Origin: Peromyscus leucopus | Lineage: Eukaryota > Chordata > Mammalia > Rodentia > Cricetidae | DNA: 64,000 bases | NCBI RefSeq assembly: GCF_004664715.2 | Contig: NC_051070.1 | Location: 68,638,200 to 68,702,199, forward strand | Direction of reading: 5' to 3' | Shown: one piece after another, positions 33,185 through 44,678 of the stretch | How positions within the stretch are numbered: position 1 is the stretch's first letter | Layout: each line of letters opens with the position of its first letter | Position numbers and translations under genes: made by a program | Notes under the pieces: model-generated | The model's database searches: none | The model's input: only the letters and a program-made list of their open reading frames with translations | Told to the model about the DNA's origin: nothing

Positions 33185-33562
33185 CCCAAAAAAAAAACCC
33201 AGGGTCCTAAAACAGGCCCAGAGTTCCAGGAAGTCTGCTGCTGGTGGAATTCTGGAAGGAGCTGACCCCCGCCACACACACCCTGAGCCGAGAGGTTGCC
33301 AGAACAGGAATTCTAATGTCTCCCAGCCTTCAGTTTATCCACGACCACAGCTTCTGGACCTGGCAAAGCCTGCTTGCCTCACTCCCACACCCTCAGTTAC
33401 AGAATCTCCTCCCAGGCTCTAGACTGTGTGCTCTCCGGCACCCTCACACACAGCCTCTGCGTCTTGAGACGACCCTCTCAGAACTATAAAAGGCTGCTCC
33501 TGCTGTCTAGGCCGAGCTGGGTTTCCATTCTCTCATTTCCCTGTGCTTGTTTAATTCTTATA
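33185..33562 (+). mobile_element. 5' LTR of a class I endogenous retrovirus
   Basis: Contains 'ccaggaagtctgctgctggt', a TATA box 'tataaaagg' at 33485-33493 and the end 'tttaattcttata', followed by TT and a primer-site-like TTGGTACCAAAAC. It aligns along its length with the LTR at 44236-44640. The 5' edge is uncertain. Confidence 0.65.
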
Positions 33563-34371
33563 TTTTGGTACCAAAACTACCTCCAGGAGGGCAGAAGTCC
33601 ACTGGACCCCTTTTTTGCCAAGTTCTTTTCTACATCTCTTGGTTCCCATTTTTCCTTTATCTTTCTGAGAGCCACTGGGTCCTCTGAACTCGCTAAGGCT
33701 GAGCAGAGGCCAGTCCCTGACCTGGAGACCTCATGCACCTGGGACCGTGGTTTCCAGCTGCCTCATTCCATGTGCAGGGATTTTATCTTAACCCTTTACG
33801 GCCATGAGTGGTAAACTCACTCTTTCTCATCCTTTAACCCAAGCTCCAGCCCTTGGGAGGTGTCTTTGGTGTTTCCGGAGCTACACCCCGCATCAACCAT
33901 TCTCCGCTGAGAACACAGAAGTGGGTAAAGACCCCATCAGTTTCCCAACGGCTCCCTGGGGCTCCGACTTCATTTTAGATCCTGGAGGTCTTCCGTGCTT
34001 CCTGATAATTTGTTGCAGTGACATTTCTGACCTTTGGGGAAACACTCCAAGAAGGACCCTAGTTCTGGCCAGTTCAGACCCACACCATACCCAACACCGC
34101 CCCCACTCCATTCCCAAAGATAGTCCTTTGACTTATCTCCTCCACATTTTCAAACAACTGGGCCTCAAGCTGGGTCTTGATCTGGCCCCCAGTATGCCCT
34201 TGATGGCCTGGATTTGGTACCTTGGACTCTGCCACCTTGCAGACCTCACCCCCACCTTTGGAGGAAACCGCAAACGGTCCAAGGTTCTCTCCCTCCAAGC
34301 CTTCCGTCAGCTCCGCTCCCATTCTTCCCACGTCCCACTGTCTGGCATATCAAGTCCTGTTAGCAGGAACT
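33563..34371 (+). mobile_element. Class I retroviral leader and possible gag 5' part
   Basis: Follows the primer-site-like sequence at 33565. A 191-codon open frame (33804-34379) starts at an ATG in good context about 240 bp after it, where gag would be expected. It has Pro/Ser/Leu-rich composition but I cannot match it to a known matrix domain. It is cut at 34371 by the solo LTR insertion. Coding origin is inferred from position. Confidence 0.35.
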
Positions 34372-35082
34372 TGTGGTGATATTTCATTTGTGCTTTAATA
34401 GAGCTTGCCTGGAGATCAGGGGAAAGGGCCAGCTATTTTAATTAAACAGGAAGTCGGGCAGCACACTCCCTTAATCCGATCACTTAGCAGGCAGGGTCTC
34501 TGTGTGTTCAAGGCCATACTAGGGAACAGAGCCCAGCGTGGTGAGAGACACCTTTAATCCCAGTACCAACCATAGAGACCTGGAGGTCTGTACAGACAGA
34601 GTGACAAGAAAGTGAGGTAGCTGGGCTAAGATAGCCAATGAGAGGGTAGAAAAGCAAGGCAATAAAGGCGTGGGTAAGACAGGAAGGAGCTCGCATTTGG
34701 AAGCTACAGACTTGGTGCACTAAGGTTGCTGGTGGCTTTCCCTATTTCCCTGATCTCTCTAAGGCTTTCACTCTTATATTTGGCTCCATGTTTTATTTTG
34801 GTTTTTTGTTTGTTTGTTTGTTTTTGTTTTTTCTTGTTTTTTTTAAATATATATTATATATATTTATTTATTATATATACAGTGTTCTGTCTGCATGTAT
34901 GCCTGCAGGCCAGAAGAGGGCGCCAGATCTCACTATAGATGGTTGTGAGGCACCATGTGGTTGCTGGGAATTGAACTCAGGACCTCTGGAAGAACAGCCA
35001 GTGTTCTTAACCGCTGAGCCATCTCTCCAGCCCTTGGCTCCATGTTTTTTATTTAATAAGACCACTTAGAAATTCATCTACA
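34372..35082 (+). mobile_element. Solo LTR, class II-like, with perfect 6-bp target duplication and internal B2
   Basis: Starts TGTGGTGATATTTC and ends TTCATCTACA. It is flanked on both sides by GGAACT (34366-34371 and 35083-35088). Same family as the LTRs at 17430 and 21914. Its extra length comes from a minus-strand B2 at about 34845-35038, bordered by the duplicated phrase 'ttggctccatgttttttatt'-like sequence on each side. Confidence 0.9.
34845..35038 (-). repeat. B2 SINE nested in the solo LTR
   Basis: Reversed B2 with AT-rich tail, 'ccagaagagggcgccagatc', 'gttgctgggaattgaactca' and 'tgagccatctctccagccc'. 'Ttggctccatgtttt' occurs on both sides (34780-34794 and 35033-35047), a 15-bp target duplication. 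Confidence 0.93.
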
Positions 35083-36090
35083 GGAACTTCTAAACTTAGT
35101 CCCTTGTACTCTAGCAGAGGAGCCCCTCCCTCCTCCCTTTCAAACTCTACCAGAGACGTCTTCCCCTAAACCAATCTCCTCCTTACTCTTGGTTTGGTTT
35201 GGTTTTTCGAGACAGGGTTTCTCTGTGTAGCTTTGCACCGGTCCTGGAATTCGCTCTGTAGCCCAGGCTGGCCTGGAACTCACAGAGATCTGCCTGCCTC
35301 TGTCTCCCAAGTGCTGGCATTAAAGGCGTGCGCCACTACTGCCCAGCTTCCTCCTTACTCTTAACCTAACTGTTCATCCTTGGCCACAAAGCATCCCCCC
35401 AGACTCCATCCCCTACCCCCACCACTTACTGGTCACCCCGATGCTCCGCTGTCCCTCTTGCCATCACGCATCAGCCACTTTGCTGTCACAGACCTAACGA
35501 TGCTTTCTCCACTATCCCCTCACACCTCCTCTCCCAATTCCCCGTTAGTTTTCTTGTGAGGGATCCTGACACACACAATTCTCAGCAAGCAGTGTGGGGT
35601 ATCCCCCATTTCTTTAGTGGCCTGGCCATGCCTGTGTTCCGTCTTCGTATCCTCCTCCAACCTGACTGTCTGTCAGACCGCCATTCCTCTGCCTGGGGAA
35701 ACCAGACCTCAAAAGCAAGGCCCAGCTAATCACTCTCCCCACACACACTGCTTGACTCTGTCACTTCTGTGACGAGGGGGACTCTCACTCTCCTTCCCAA
35801 CCCACACAGCCCCAAGATCCCAGCATACCAGACTCCCTCCCCCACTCCCCAGCCCCCACCCCCAGGCCAGCCCTCCCAGGCCAGGCCAGCCTCTCTGTCT
35901 TTTCTGAACATTACCATCCTCCACTGCCTCCCTTCACTTCCGCTCCTCACCCCACCCCACCCCAGCTTTCTCTTCTAGAGTGTTCTTCCTGCTTATTCAT
36001 TGTTATGCTCGCGGGTGACGGGTCTTCTAGACTACCTGTACTCTCAGCCTCACACCTCCTGATTTCTGATTCCTTTATATGTCTGGGCTT
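35083..36090. other. C-rich sequence, possibly retroviral internal
   Basis: Continues from the class I fragment after the solo LTR. Contains a minus-strand B1 (35205-35350). The rest is C-rich with proline-coding frames, as in gag spacer regions of gamma-type ERVs, but there is no defined domain. Confidence 0.3.
35205..35350 (-). repeat. B1 SINE
   Basis: Reverse-oriented B1 with 'gagacagggtttctctgtgt' and 'ggcattaaaggcgtgcgcca'. The phrase 'tcctccttactctt' on both sides (35180-35193, 35350-35363) is a target duplication. Confidence 0.95.
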
Positions 36091-36604
36091 TGTTTTGATT
36101 TTTTTTTTTTTTATAGTTTTCTGTTTAATGTTCTCTAGGTTATAAGTACTTACACATTTAAAAGGGAGGCCAAAGGGGACATGTAAAGGGAAAAATACTT
36201 AAGTTTTTCAAGTGGTCTGCCCCCATCTACAGATATACACAAACTGAATATAGGTGAATATAAACTCTTGTGCAATTGGTCCCCCAAACTGAGACAGAGA
36301 AGAGCTACACATGGTAAATACGGATACCTTTCTTGGCCAGCCTGATCCTGCTTGATCATAAATGCAGACTATCATGTACCTGTGACCTTATTAACTGACA
36401 GGCATCATAGAGTAACCCTTCAAAACCAAATGTTTCGTTCATGCAGGAAGAACTTGTAGAAATAAAGTGGATGCTATAAAGGATTTACTAATGAATTTGC
36501 TTAGGAAATATTGTTACATGACATAGAATTTTTCTAAAGGAACGCGGCCTCCAATTCTAGATAAGTATATTGACCAGGCTCGTTAGAAAATGTGAGGATT
36601 AAAC

Positions 36605-36757
36605 TGGGTGATGGTGACACATGTCTTTAATTCCAGCACTCGGGAGGCAGAGGCAGGCAGCTCTCTGTGAGTTTAAGGCCAGCCTGGTCTACAGAGTGAG
36701 TTCTAGGACAGCCAAGGCTATTACACAGAGAAACCTTGTCTCAAAAAAAACAAAAAA
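36605..36757 (+). repeat. B1 SINE
   Basis: 'aactgggtgatggtgacaca', 'aggccagcctggtctacaga', 'gagaaaccttgtctcaaaaa'. Its A tail runs into the purine tract that follows. Confidence 0.93.
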
Positions 36758-36780
36758 AGAAAGAAAGAAAGAGAGAAGGA

Positions 36781-36836
<56 letters not shown>

Positions 36837-36906
36837 AGGAAGGAAGGAAGGAAGGAAGGAAGGAAGGAAGGAAAGAAGGAAAGGAAAGAAAAGGAAAAAG
36901 GAAAAG
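36758..36906. repeat. (GAAA)n/(GGAA)n purine tract grown from a B1 tail
   Basis: About 150 bp of pure purine on the plus strand: GAAA units, then GGAA units, then mixed. Open frames through it are artefacts. Confidence 0.97.
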
Positions 36907-38424
36907 AAGTTATAGGAATTAAAACTTTGTACCACAATTGACATTTAGGGTTGCTGGGAAAACATTTCCACTAATGTTTGTTCACCAAGATTGGACTCCA
37001 GTCAGACCCATTCCAATACAAAGAGCATGCTTCTAATAGGCAGCTCAAGGGAGCAGCACAGGACGACAACTGTCATTACGTCCTAGTCTGCCACTCAGTC
37101 CAGGGTCTGTTATTAGGAAAAGCATAATTCTGAGAGGTGGACATGTCCCTGGGTAACAACTGTTCAAAAAGAACAACACTGGTGTAGTTAAGAACTAGTC
37201 CTGGCAGCATCCTTGCTGAGTAAATCTCCCGTCTGCCCAAGGGGCCAGCCTAGTCTCTGCTGTCACAGTTTAAAACATGCAAAGTGAAACCCGGGACTAG
37301 GCTAGAGGAGACTTAAGGATGAGTGTATGTGAGGTGTATAAGCCAAAGGCTACATAAGGTGGTGACATTTTCTGTTTGAGGCATTAGCCAGAACCAATCA
37401 CACATGCTTATTAAAGAGCTTTTTCCTGTATCCATCTCTAAGTGCGCCGAGTGCTTCCTCAATGAGAAGGAATATTAACTCTATAACTGTCTCATAACAG
37501 TCTAAAAGAAAAACACTGTATGTCTCTTATGGGCTTCGTCAGACCCAACAGATAACACTCATTTCACTGACAACTCTATGAAGGTGTTTTAAAAGACCTG
37601 CCAGTTGTCCTGGGACTCAACCGTCAGCTCTCTGTTCAGTTGAAACCACTGGATTCGTTTTATAAAAAAACCAATGTCTTTTGAGCATAGATAATGTCAG
37701 TAAGTTGTCATACAACTGAATACTTAAATAAGCTCACTGAAAAGCTGGCTGTGGAGAAGGGGTTTGGCCCATCCACCTCAGACCCAAACACATTCCTTTC
37801 AAAGTTTCCTCACAGGTAAAATTAATTTACTAGATTGTCCTATGTGTGTAATTTACATCAAACTGTCTTTAATCGAGATGCTGTTACACAGTATCTTCTA
37901 AGTCAGACATCTACATGCCTGCCTGGAATGATCGTGGCAGGACTTGTTAAATCTTATTACACCTCCACATAAAGAAGAGATGCACAAGGCCGTTGAAGCT
38001 GATTATGTGCAGTTAGGCCCAATCACATAGGGCCTCAAGGTCCTGGGGGGAAACTAGGGTACATAGACTGGGAAAGACTAAGACGAAGAGGGCTTTGTCT
38101 CTGTGACTAAGCCTTCATATTCGTTGGGTGAAGACTTTCCAATGTAACCACTTCGGGGTCACCCACACAGTTGTCAATAATGCCACTCATGCTCTGTAAT
38201 TAAGCCCAATAATTCTTTGGTTCCCCAGGGTGAACTTTGATGAAATCCAACTTTAGTTTGTCATTGAGACATTATGAGGAAGTGATAGACATCATTTAGT
38301 GCCCCACAGGGAGAAGATGGTAAATGTATTTATTAATGCTATTATGTCTCAGGATATTTAAAAAGAAACCCAGCAAATAAAATGTTTAAATGTTATAAAT
38401 ATAAAAATCACTTAATAAAGAGGG

Positions 38425-38483
<59 letters not shown>
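38425..38483. repeat. (GATA)n microsatellite
   Basis: About 14 GATA units, then GACA variants. Confidence 0.97.
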
Positions 38484-38591
38484 CAGACAAAGATTAAGAT
38501 GACTAGAAGTTTCCAGAATGAAAAACAAAACTAACAAAGCCTATGGACATTATAAAGGTCTCAGTTAGTTAAGTAAGGTACTGTTGGTACT

Positions 38592-39008
38592 GTGCCGGAT
38601 AGTTTTATGTCAACTTGGCACAAGCTAGAGTCATCTGAGAGGAGGAAATCTTGGTTAATAAAATGCGTCCAGAAGATCAGGCTGCAGGCAAGCGTGTAGG
38701 GCATTTTCTTAATTAGTGATTGATGGCAAGGGTCCAGCCCATTGTGGATGGTGCCATCCCTGGGCTGTGGTCCTGGGCTCTATAAGAAAGCAGACTGAGC
38801 AAGCCATGGGGAGCAAGCCAGTAAGCAGCACCTCTCCATGGCCTCTGCATCAGCTTCTGCCTCCAGGTTCCTGCCCTGTTTGAGTTCCTGTCCTGACTTC
38901 CTTTGATGATGAACAGAAATGCTGAAGCGTAAGCAAAATAAACCCTTTCCTCCCCACGTTGTTTTGGGTCTTGCTATTTCATCACAAAATAGAAACCCTG
39001 ACTAGGAC
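38592..39008 (+). repeat. Dispersed rodent repeat, near full length
   Basis: 'gtgccggatagttttatgtc' to 'aatagaaaccctgactagga', with an internal AATAAA in 'gcaaaataaaccctttcctc'. The same order occurs, truncated, at 11095-11455. Family name not assigned. Confidence 0.7.
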
Positions 39009-39329
39009 AAATATGTTTTTTCAGAAAGACTTGAAGATAATGTTTATGCTATTAAAGTTTCTAAGATCAAAATTCAACAATTATAAGAACTGGCTAAAAT
39101 ATATGTGCAATCAAAGTTTATTTAGAAGTGTCTGGATTTTCAAAATTTTGTACAATAGTTAAAAAGTACCAGACGTGTGTAACTGATCTTCTGGGAGTTC
39201 CACAACCATACTTTCAGGCTACACTAATGTGGTCTGAGGGATTAAAAGGAAAAATACTTTCCCTCTCACCTTCCAAGGTCAATGAAGTCTCAGGCAACTG
39301 TGAGACTTCTCTCATAATATTCTGTGACT

Positions 39330-39520
39330 GAAGCTGGGTGTGGTGGTGCACACCTTTCATCCCAGCACTCAGAGGCAGAGGCAGGGGGATCTCTGTGAGT
39401 TTGAGTCCAGCCTCGTCAACATAGCAAATTCCAGGCCAGCCAAGGATTCATAGTGAGACCCTATCTCAAAAAAAAAAAAAAAAAGAAAAGAAAAAAAAAA
39501 AGAAAAGAAAAGAAAAAGGT
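39330..39520 (+). repeat. B1 SINE with A-rich tail
   Basis: 'aagctgggtgtggtggtgca', 'catcccagcactcagaggca', 'gagaccctatctcaaaaaaa' and an AAAAG-rich tail. Confidence 0.9.
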
Positions 39521-39902
39521 CTGTAACTGGAAAGTCATCAGTGTTCTTGTTCAGGGCAGCCATGGAGACCTCCGTGTACTCCAACCAGTGTCCAGTCTAC
39601 AAACAGAAGGGTCAAGGGTCAACACAGAGGAACTATCTCTTCAGTGCTTCCAAAGGAGGCTAAAGTAAAGCAAGGACTCGGACTTCTCCCTACACAGACG
39701 GAACAAGTGCTGCAAGAGAGACTAGAGGAGCCGGAAGTTCCTCTCCAGCCCAAGGGACCCGACCCTCAACTGGCCTTGACAATAATAATTATTCTAGCCA
39801 GTTAAATACCCATCGGAAAGTGTAAGCAAAGACAAAGATGATGGTAGCAATCCAAAAGACTGTATTCCCCACACGTTAGACATAGGTTTACTTAAGATGT
39901 TA

Positions 39903-40078
39903 TTTAGGGCTGGGCAGTGGTAATGCACGCCTTTAATCCAAGCACTGGGAGACAAAGGCAGAGGCAGGGGGATCTCTGTGAATTCGAGGCCAGCCTGGTC
40001 TACAAAGCAAGTTCAGGGACAGCCAGGACTGTTACACAGAGAACCCCTGTCTGGAAGAAAAACCAAAAACAAAAAGAT
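39903..40078 (+). repeat. B1 SINE
   Basis: 'agggctgggcagtggtaatg', 'gaattcgaggccagcctggt', 'cacagagaacccctgtctgg'. 'Agatgttat' occurs on both sides (39895-39903 and 40075-40083), a target duplication. Confidence 0.93.
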
Positions 40079-40429
40079 GTTATATAACTATCTCACTAAT
40101 CATTTTCTTCTTGATTAAAAAAAAATATTGCCAACATATTAAACTTCAGTCCTTGGATCACTGCAGCACCTACCTACAGCCAGGAGAGGCAGGTCCACTG
40201 TTTTTCCCTAAAGAATCAAATCATGACTAAGTGTCTCCTTTCTCCCTGTCTAGAAGTCATATGGGAGGGGTATCACTAATTTTAGCCGTCCCAACAACCA
40301 TTAAAGGACATAAAAGCAGATCATGGGCTCATCACTCTAGAGACCAACCTTAAAAGGGAAAAAAAAAAAGTCCAATTGTGGCCCTTGTGAACCCATCAAG
40401 AGATTCTAGTGGGCGTTGATTTGGACCTT

Positions 40430-40912
40430 TTAGAATATAACGTTGGGAATAAACAAAAGGTGCTTGCCTACATATTGCCATCTTGTTTCTAGACTCCACT
40501 TTAAAAGCAGGGTCAAAGAAAGTTTAAGTTCCCAAGACTTCCCCAGACCTGCCTGGATAACCGCCATCACTGACATCCGGGATGGCAGGTTGAGACCTGA
40601 ATGGGGAGCAAGCCACCTCATCAAACTTGAATGAACTAACCAATGAGAACAAGATAAGCATACCAAAGAACAGTGTTCCTAGAAAAATCCTAATCTTTGA
40701 ACCCTGGTTGGTGGAAAATTGTAACCATAACTTGGCACGGATGCTTGTGGGTTTTGTGCTTAAATATTTGCCGAGATGAACATTTGGGGACACAGTCAGT
40801 TTTCCAGTCCTCACTGTTGTCCCTGACCGGTTAGTTTCCGTTTGTGCTGCCCAGCAATAAATCTTGCTTTATGTGTCTGCCTGGGTTGTTTCGAAGCCTC
40901 AGACCCACAACA
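40430..40912 (+). mobile_element. 5' LTR of a gamma-type endogenous retrovirus (tRNA-Gly primer type)
   Basis: Has 'aaccaatgag' (CCAAT), TATA-like 'cttaaatatttg', the poly(A) signal in 'cagcaataaatcttgc' (40853-40868) and the end 'acccacaaca', followed by TTT and a tRNA-Gly-type primer site. The 5' edge is not certain. Confidence 0.75.
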
Positions 40913-40915
40913 TTT

Positions 40916-40933
40916 TGGTGCATTGTCCGAGAA
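40916..40933 (+). other. Primer binding site, tRNA-Gly type
   Basis: TGGTGCATTGTCCGAGAA matches the complement of the tRNA-Gly 3' end at 16 of 18 positions. Murine VL30 elements are known to use this primer. Confidence 0.78.
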
Positions 40934-41276
40934 TCAGAACACCCACTCGATAGAGCCCAAAGCCAATTTTGGCAGCGCCTAGAACTGTTTTTCCATCATC
41001 TGGACCTCTAGAGGTAAGCCCTGGTTTCTGGTTTCTGGTTGGTGCCTATCTGGGACTCAAAAAAAGGAGAAACCGGACGAAGTATTGCTCCCTGGGTCAG
41101 AGGACGGGAGAGGTCCTGACTTGTCTCTGGTTCCTGTCAGGGGAGCATCTGGCTCTGGTTTTGTGTCTCCCCTAAGTGTTTTTGTGAGGTCCCATTGGTC
41201 TGTCTGTTCCTGTCAACTTTGGTTTTTGGTTTAGCTTTTCTGTGTCGGTCTCTGTCTCATCACTGACTTTGAAATC

Positions 41277-42020
41277 ATGGGACAAGCTTCTGAGGCCTCC
41301 CTTATTTCAGAGGAAGGCTAACACCTTAGGAGACACTGTCTTCCCCAGGGAGGCTCCGCACCCTTTGTCAGCTTGAGTGGCCAGCCTTCAAAGTTGGATG
41401 CCCACCTGAAGGCTCTTTTAACCTATCTGATTTGTCTGCAGTCAGAAACATCATTTTTGGAGGGCTAAGGCAACCTGACCAGGTTCCATACATACATCGT
41501 AGCCCAGACTTTTTTGGTGAAGGACCTCCAAAATGGTTTAGACCTTTCCTTCCACCTCAGGGTCAATGTATTCCGTCCTTCCTGGCTCTAAAGCCCAGGG
41601 CAAAAGTTCAACCCCCACAGGAGGAGGAAACATTGTTGCCTCCAGGCCCTCCTCCTCAGCCCTCGGCTCCCTAGCCTCCACCTCAACCTGCCCCTTCCCC
41701 GGCGCTCTGCCCAGTCCTGGGACACCAAACCTCCTTCTCAGAACCCTTTCCTACCCTTCCCCATACTGGCTACGGTTCAGTTTACCAACCCTCCACGGAT
41801 TCATCTTCCATGTCTCCCCCTCCGGCAGGGGCCGCCAGCATGGGAGAAGGAAATAATCCTTTGTGGGTCTACACTCCTTTCCTCCTAGTGAGGTCTGTAA
41901 CTGGGAAATTCCAAAACCTCCCTTTCTCTGAGCACCTGATGAGATGTGTGACCGCAGAAGGTACTTGGGATAATGGGCAGCTTTCTCCAGTGCCCGTGAG
42001 AATTGGATCCAGCCGGTAGT
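41277..42020 (+). pseudogene. Gamma-type endogenous retrovirus gag remnant
   Basis: Begins with an ATG encoding Met-Gly-Gln, the myristoylated matrix start of gammaretroviruses, 344 bp after the primer site. It meets a stop after 14 codons. A later frame (41432-41674) has a proline-aspartate-glutamine-valine-proline-tyrosine block typical of the gamma matrix, then a proline-rich spacer. A third frame follows to about 42020. Frameshifts and stops make it inactive. Confidence 0.75.
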
Positions 42021-43421
42021 AAGACATCCCTCCTTGAAATTACAGCTGGAGGAAATAAGAAAGATTTTGTCTGTTTGTTTTAAATGTATGAATATATGTG
42101 GCCACTACATGTCTGTTTCTGACTGGTCTTAAAGGTATATGAGTTTACGTATTCTCTGTGTCTTGGTTATTGGGTATGGTTAAAAATCTGTAACATTTGT
42201 ATCAAAAAGTTAACTTAAAACTTTAACACAGGGTTAATAATCAGAAGGCTACATAGGTCATCTTAAAACAAAGACCTAATCCATCAATGTCTATAATTCT
42301 GGGCAAATATTCAAATGTGCTAACCTTGCTTTTTAACCCCTTTAGTTCTGCTTCTGACTGTTTTTGTTAACTGAACTATGTCAGCCCAAAACATGGTTTT
42401 TATGCTTAAAGGCTCACCCTGAAAAAGGCTCATGACTACACTGGAATCCCAAATACTCAGTATGGTCATTGGCCAATTAAAGTTAGTACCACAACTACTA
42501 AATGCCAGAAATTGGAATAGTCCTATCTTATGATGCAGTAAGACAGCAGCCTTAAGTCTGGCAAAGAACTTGGAACAATTTCTCAACATATGGCTCATGA
42601 CTCTTGGGGGTCAAAAGACCTTTTTACAGAGTACCTTTTCTGGAGACATTGTTTCTCTGTATAGTCTTGGTTGTCCTGGAACTTACTCTGTAGATCAGAC
42701 TGGCCTTGAACTCTGCCTGCTTCTGCCTTCTGAGTGCTGAGATTAAAAGGTATGTGCCACCACTGCCCAGCTAAAACTCAAAATCTTAACAGAGATAAGT
42801 TACCTTAGTTAAAATCCTAGTCTTATGAGGGTTTCTGATTTATTAATAACTACTAAAAACAAAGATAATTAAGATATAAAAGTTAATGGTCATTCATCTG
42901 ATAGGTGGTTAAATGTCTTCAATATGCCTGGAATTGTATTTATAGTTGCATCAAATTTTATAAATGTTATTTATTTACATAGACAAGATTGGAGGAAGAG
43001 GCCAGCTTACATCCCCCACAATACAGTCTTCCATAAAAATAAAACCTGGTTATGGAAAAATTGACTAAATTTACAGTACACACACTCTATTCTTCATGGC
43101 AGCGCATCCCTAGTCTCAAGGAGTACCGAAGACAGCCACCAACTAGTATGGGACGTGCAAAACAGTTTGGTTAGACATGCCCTTTATCCTGGCCTTCAAT
43201 TCTCCTCCTCTTAGCAAAGCTGACCCCAGTATTGAGAGGTCAATACCTTATTCTATAGAGTCCCAGGGCAGCTTCAAATAAAGATAATGCAGAAGCTCTG
43301 CCATATGACCAGCTGAAGAACAGACATTCATTTAAACACTAAGTCATAGGCGTCATCATGTGGCTCCACCACACTGGATAAAACTGCCCTAGGAAGAGCA
43401 GCCTGTACCAGATAACTCACT
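42021..43421 (+). mobile_element. Retroviral internal remainder with no recognisable pol
   Basis: Only about 1.4 kb separates the gag remnant from the env remnant, and I see no reverse transcriptase or integrase blocks. A minus-strand B1 (42636-42775) is inserted. The rest is AT-rich and stop-dense. Confidence 0.45.
42636..42775 (-). repeat. Diverged B1 SINE
   Basis: Reversed order: 'tggagacattgtttctctgt', 'ttgtcctggaacttactctg', 'gctgagattaaaaggtatgt'. Confidence 0.85.
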
Positions 43422-44150
43422 TTGGTCCCATTCCTTGCCTCCCTTACAAGACAGAACTCTTGGGCTTTGGGAACAAATGTCTATGTATGCTTACACACTA
43501 ACTGGACGAGTGCCTGTACCCTGAGCTTTGTGTTCCCTACTGTTTCCCTCATTCCCCCTGAAACTCCAGTCCCTGTTTCTATGCCTATCACAATAAGAGC
43601 TAAGCAAGATGGCCAGCTTGTCTCTCTGGGCCTCCTTTCACGACCCAGAACAGGAACGAACGGGTGGATTGTGGGAGTTTCTTTGCATCAGTTAACGTCT
43701 CTGCCTCACCATCTCGCAGAAAGCCTTAAAGAAATTTCAGATCAGCCCACCACCATTCAGGATCAACTCAATTCTTTGGCCACTGTGGTAACCCAAAAAT
43801 CAAAGAAGGCTAGACCTCCACTCTCCTGCCCATGGAGGGATCTGCCCCACCCTCCATGAACAATGCTGCTTCTACACCAACAGATCAAAATTGGTCGAGA
43901 CGGGGGCCCAAAGACTTGGGGACCAGACACAGAGAACTCAGCAACAAGCCTCCTCCTCCTCCTTGGGTGGGCTCTTGGTTCTCTCACATCGTAGCTCCTC
44001 CCACCACTCATTCGTTTGTGCCTTGCCACCCTCATACTTAGGGTTTCACCCTGTCTTTTACACTTTTTGCAGAAGTTCCTCCTGGATCACATCACTGCCT
44101 TTATCCAGTCCACCACACAAGACAAAGGAAAGACAGTGCTCTTTCCACAG
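43422..44150 (+). pseudogene. Gamma-type endogenous retrovirus env (end of SU and TM) remnant
   Basis: An open frame of 145 codons (43422-43859) covers the SU end, the region of the SU/TM junction (degenerate) and a QDQL-type TM heptad region. After a frame break, 'caatgctgcttctac' (43862-43876) encodes the Cys-Cys of the TM CX6CC motif. A last frame near 44070-44130 resembles the TM cytoplasmic tail. Stops and shifts are present; it cannot make envelope protein. Confidence 0.72.
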
Positions 44151-44235
44151 ATGCCCCAACCCAGGAACCAAGAATGACGCCCCCACCAGCAAGAAATAGC
44201 CAGACCCAAATGGTACTCCCTACCCTTCATAAAGG

Positions 44236-44640
44236 AAAATCCTCCCAAAACCAGGGCCCCAAAATAGGCTCATGGTTCCAGGAAATCTGCTGCTGGTGGA
44301 AATCTGGAAAGTATCTAACACACCCCACACCCCACCCCACCCCACCCCCGCCACATGCCCAGCGTTTGCAAAAACCAGCAGTCTGTCGTATCTTCAACCC
44401 CGCAGTTTGAAAAGCAGTAGGAAACAACAGTTTCTGGGTCTGGCAAAACCATGCCTTTTCCCCTCCACCCTCAGGTGCACAATCTCTTCTTGGTCCCTAG
44501 ACTACAGGTTCTCCTGCACCCTGGCGCCTGAGCCTCTGGTCAGGAGGCATCCCTCTCCGTACAACAGAAGTCTGCTCTTGGCATTGAGGTCAATGGAAGT
44601 TTGTATTGTCTTCTTTCCCTCTGCCCCTTTAATTCTTACA
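44236..44640 (+). mobile_element. LTR (probable 3' LTR) similar to that at 33185
   Basis: Follows a purine-rich 'ataaaggaaaa' stretch, as a polypurine tract would. 'Ttccaggaaatctgctgctg', 'aaaccatgccttttccc', 'gtccctagactacaggttc' and 'ctttaattcttaca' align in order with 33185-33562. It does not resemble the LTR at 40430, so the element may be a mosaic. Confidence 0.62.
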
Positions 44641-44678
44641 GGCACCACATGAGGAGCTAGCTGGAGAGGGACCAGCAG

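Larger units (their letters stand above)
36093..40430 (-). pseudogene. Candidate 3'-UTR-type processed retrocopy, interrupted by repeats
   Basis: On the minus strand the sequence ends with ATTAAA (36123-36128) and then a run of about 15 A residues (36098-36112). The AT-rich, stop-rich, single-copy-looking sequence of 36130-36600, 36910-38420 and 39010-39330 resembles a long mRNA 3' UTR. It is interrupted by B1 elements, a GAAA/GGAA tract, a GATA array and a dispersed repeat. No parent gene was recognised and no 5' end or target duplication was found, so the upper limit is arbitrary. Confidence 0.3.

Noticed and set aside
33804..34379. 191-codon open frame as a cellular gene
   Set aside because: It lies just inside a retroviral 5' LTR where gag is expected, and its 3' end runs into a solo LTR; no cellular family was recognised.
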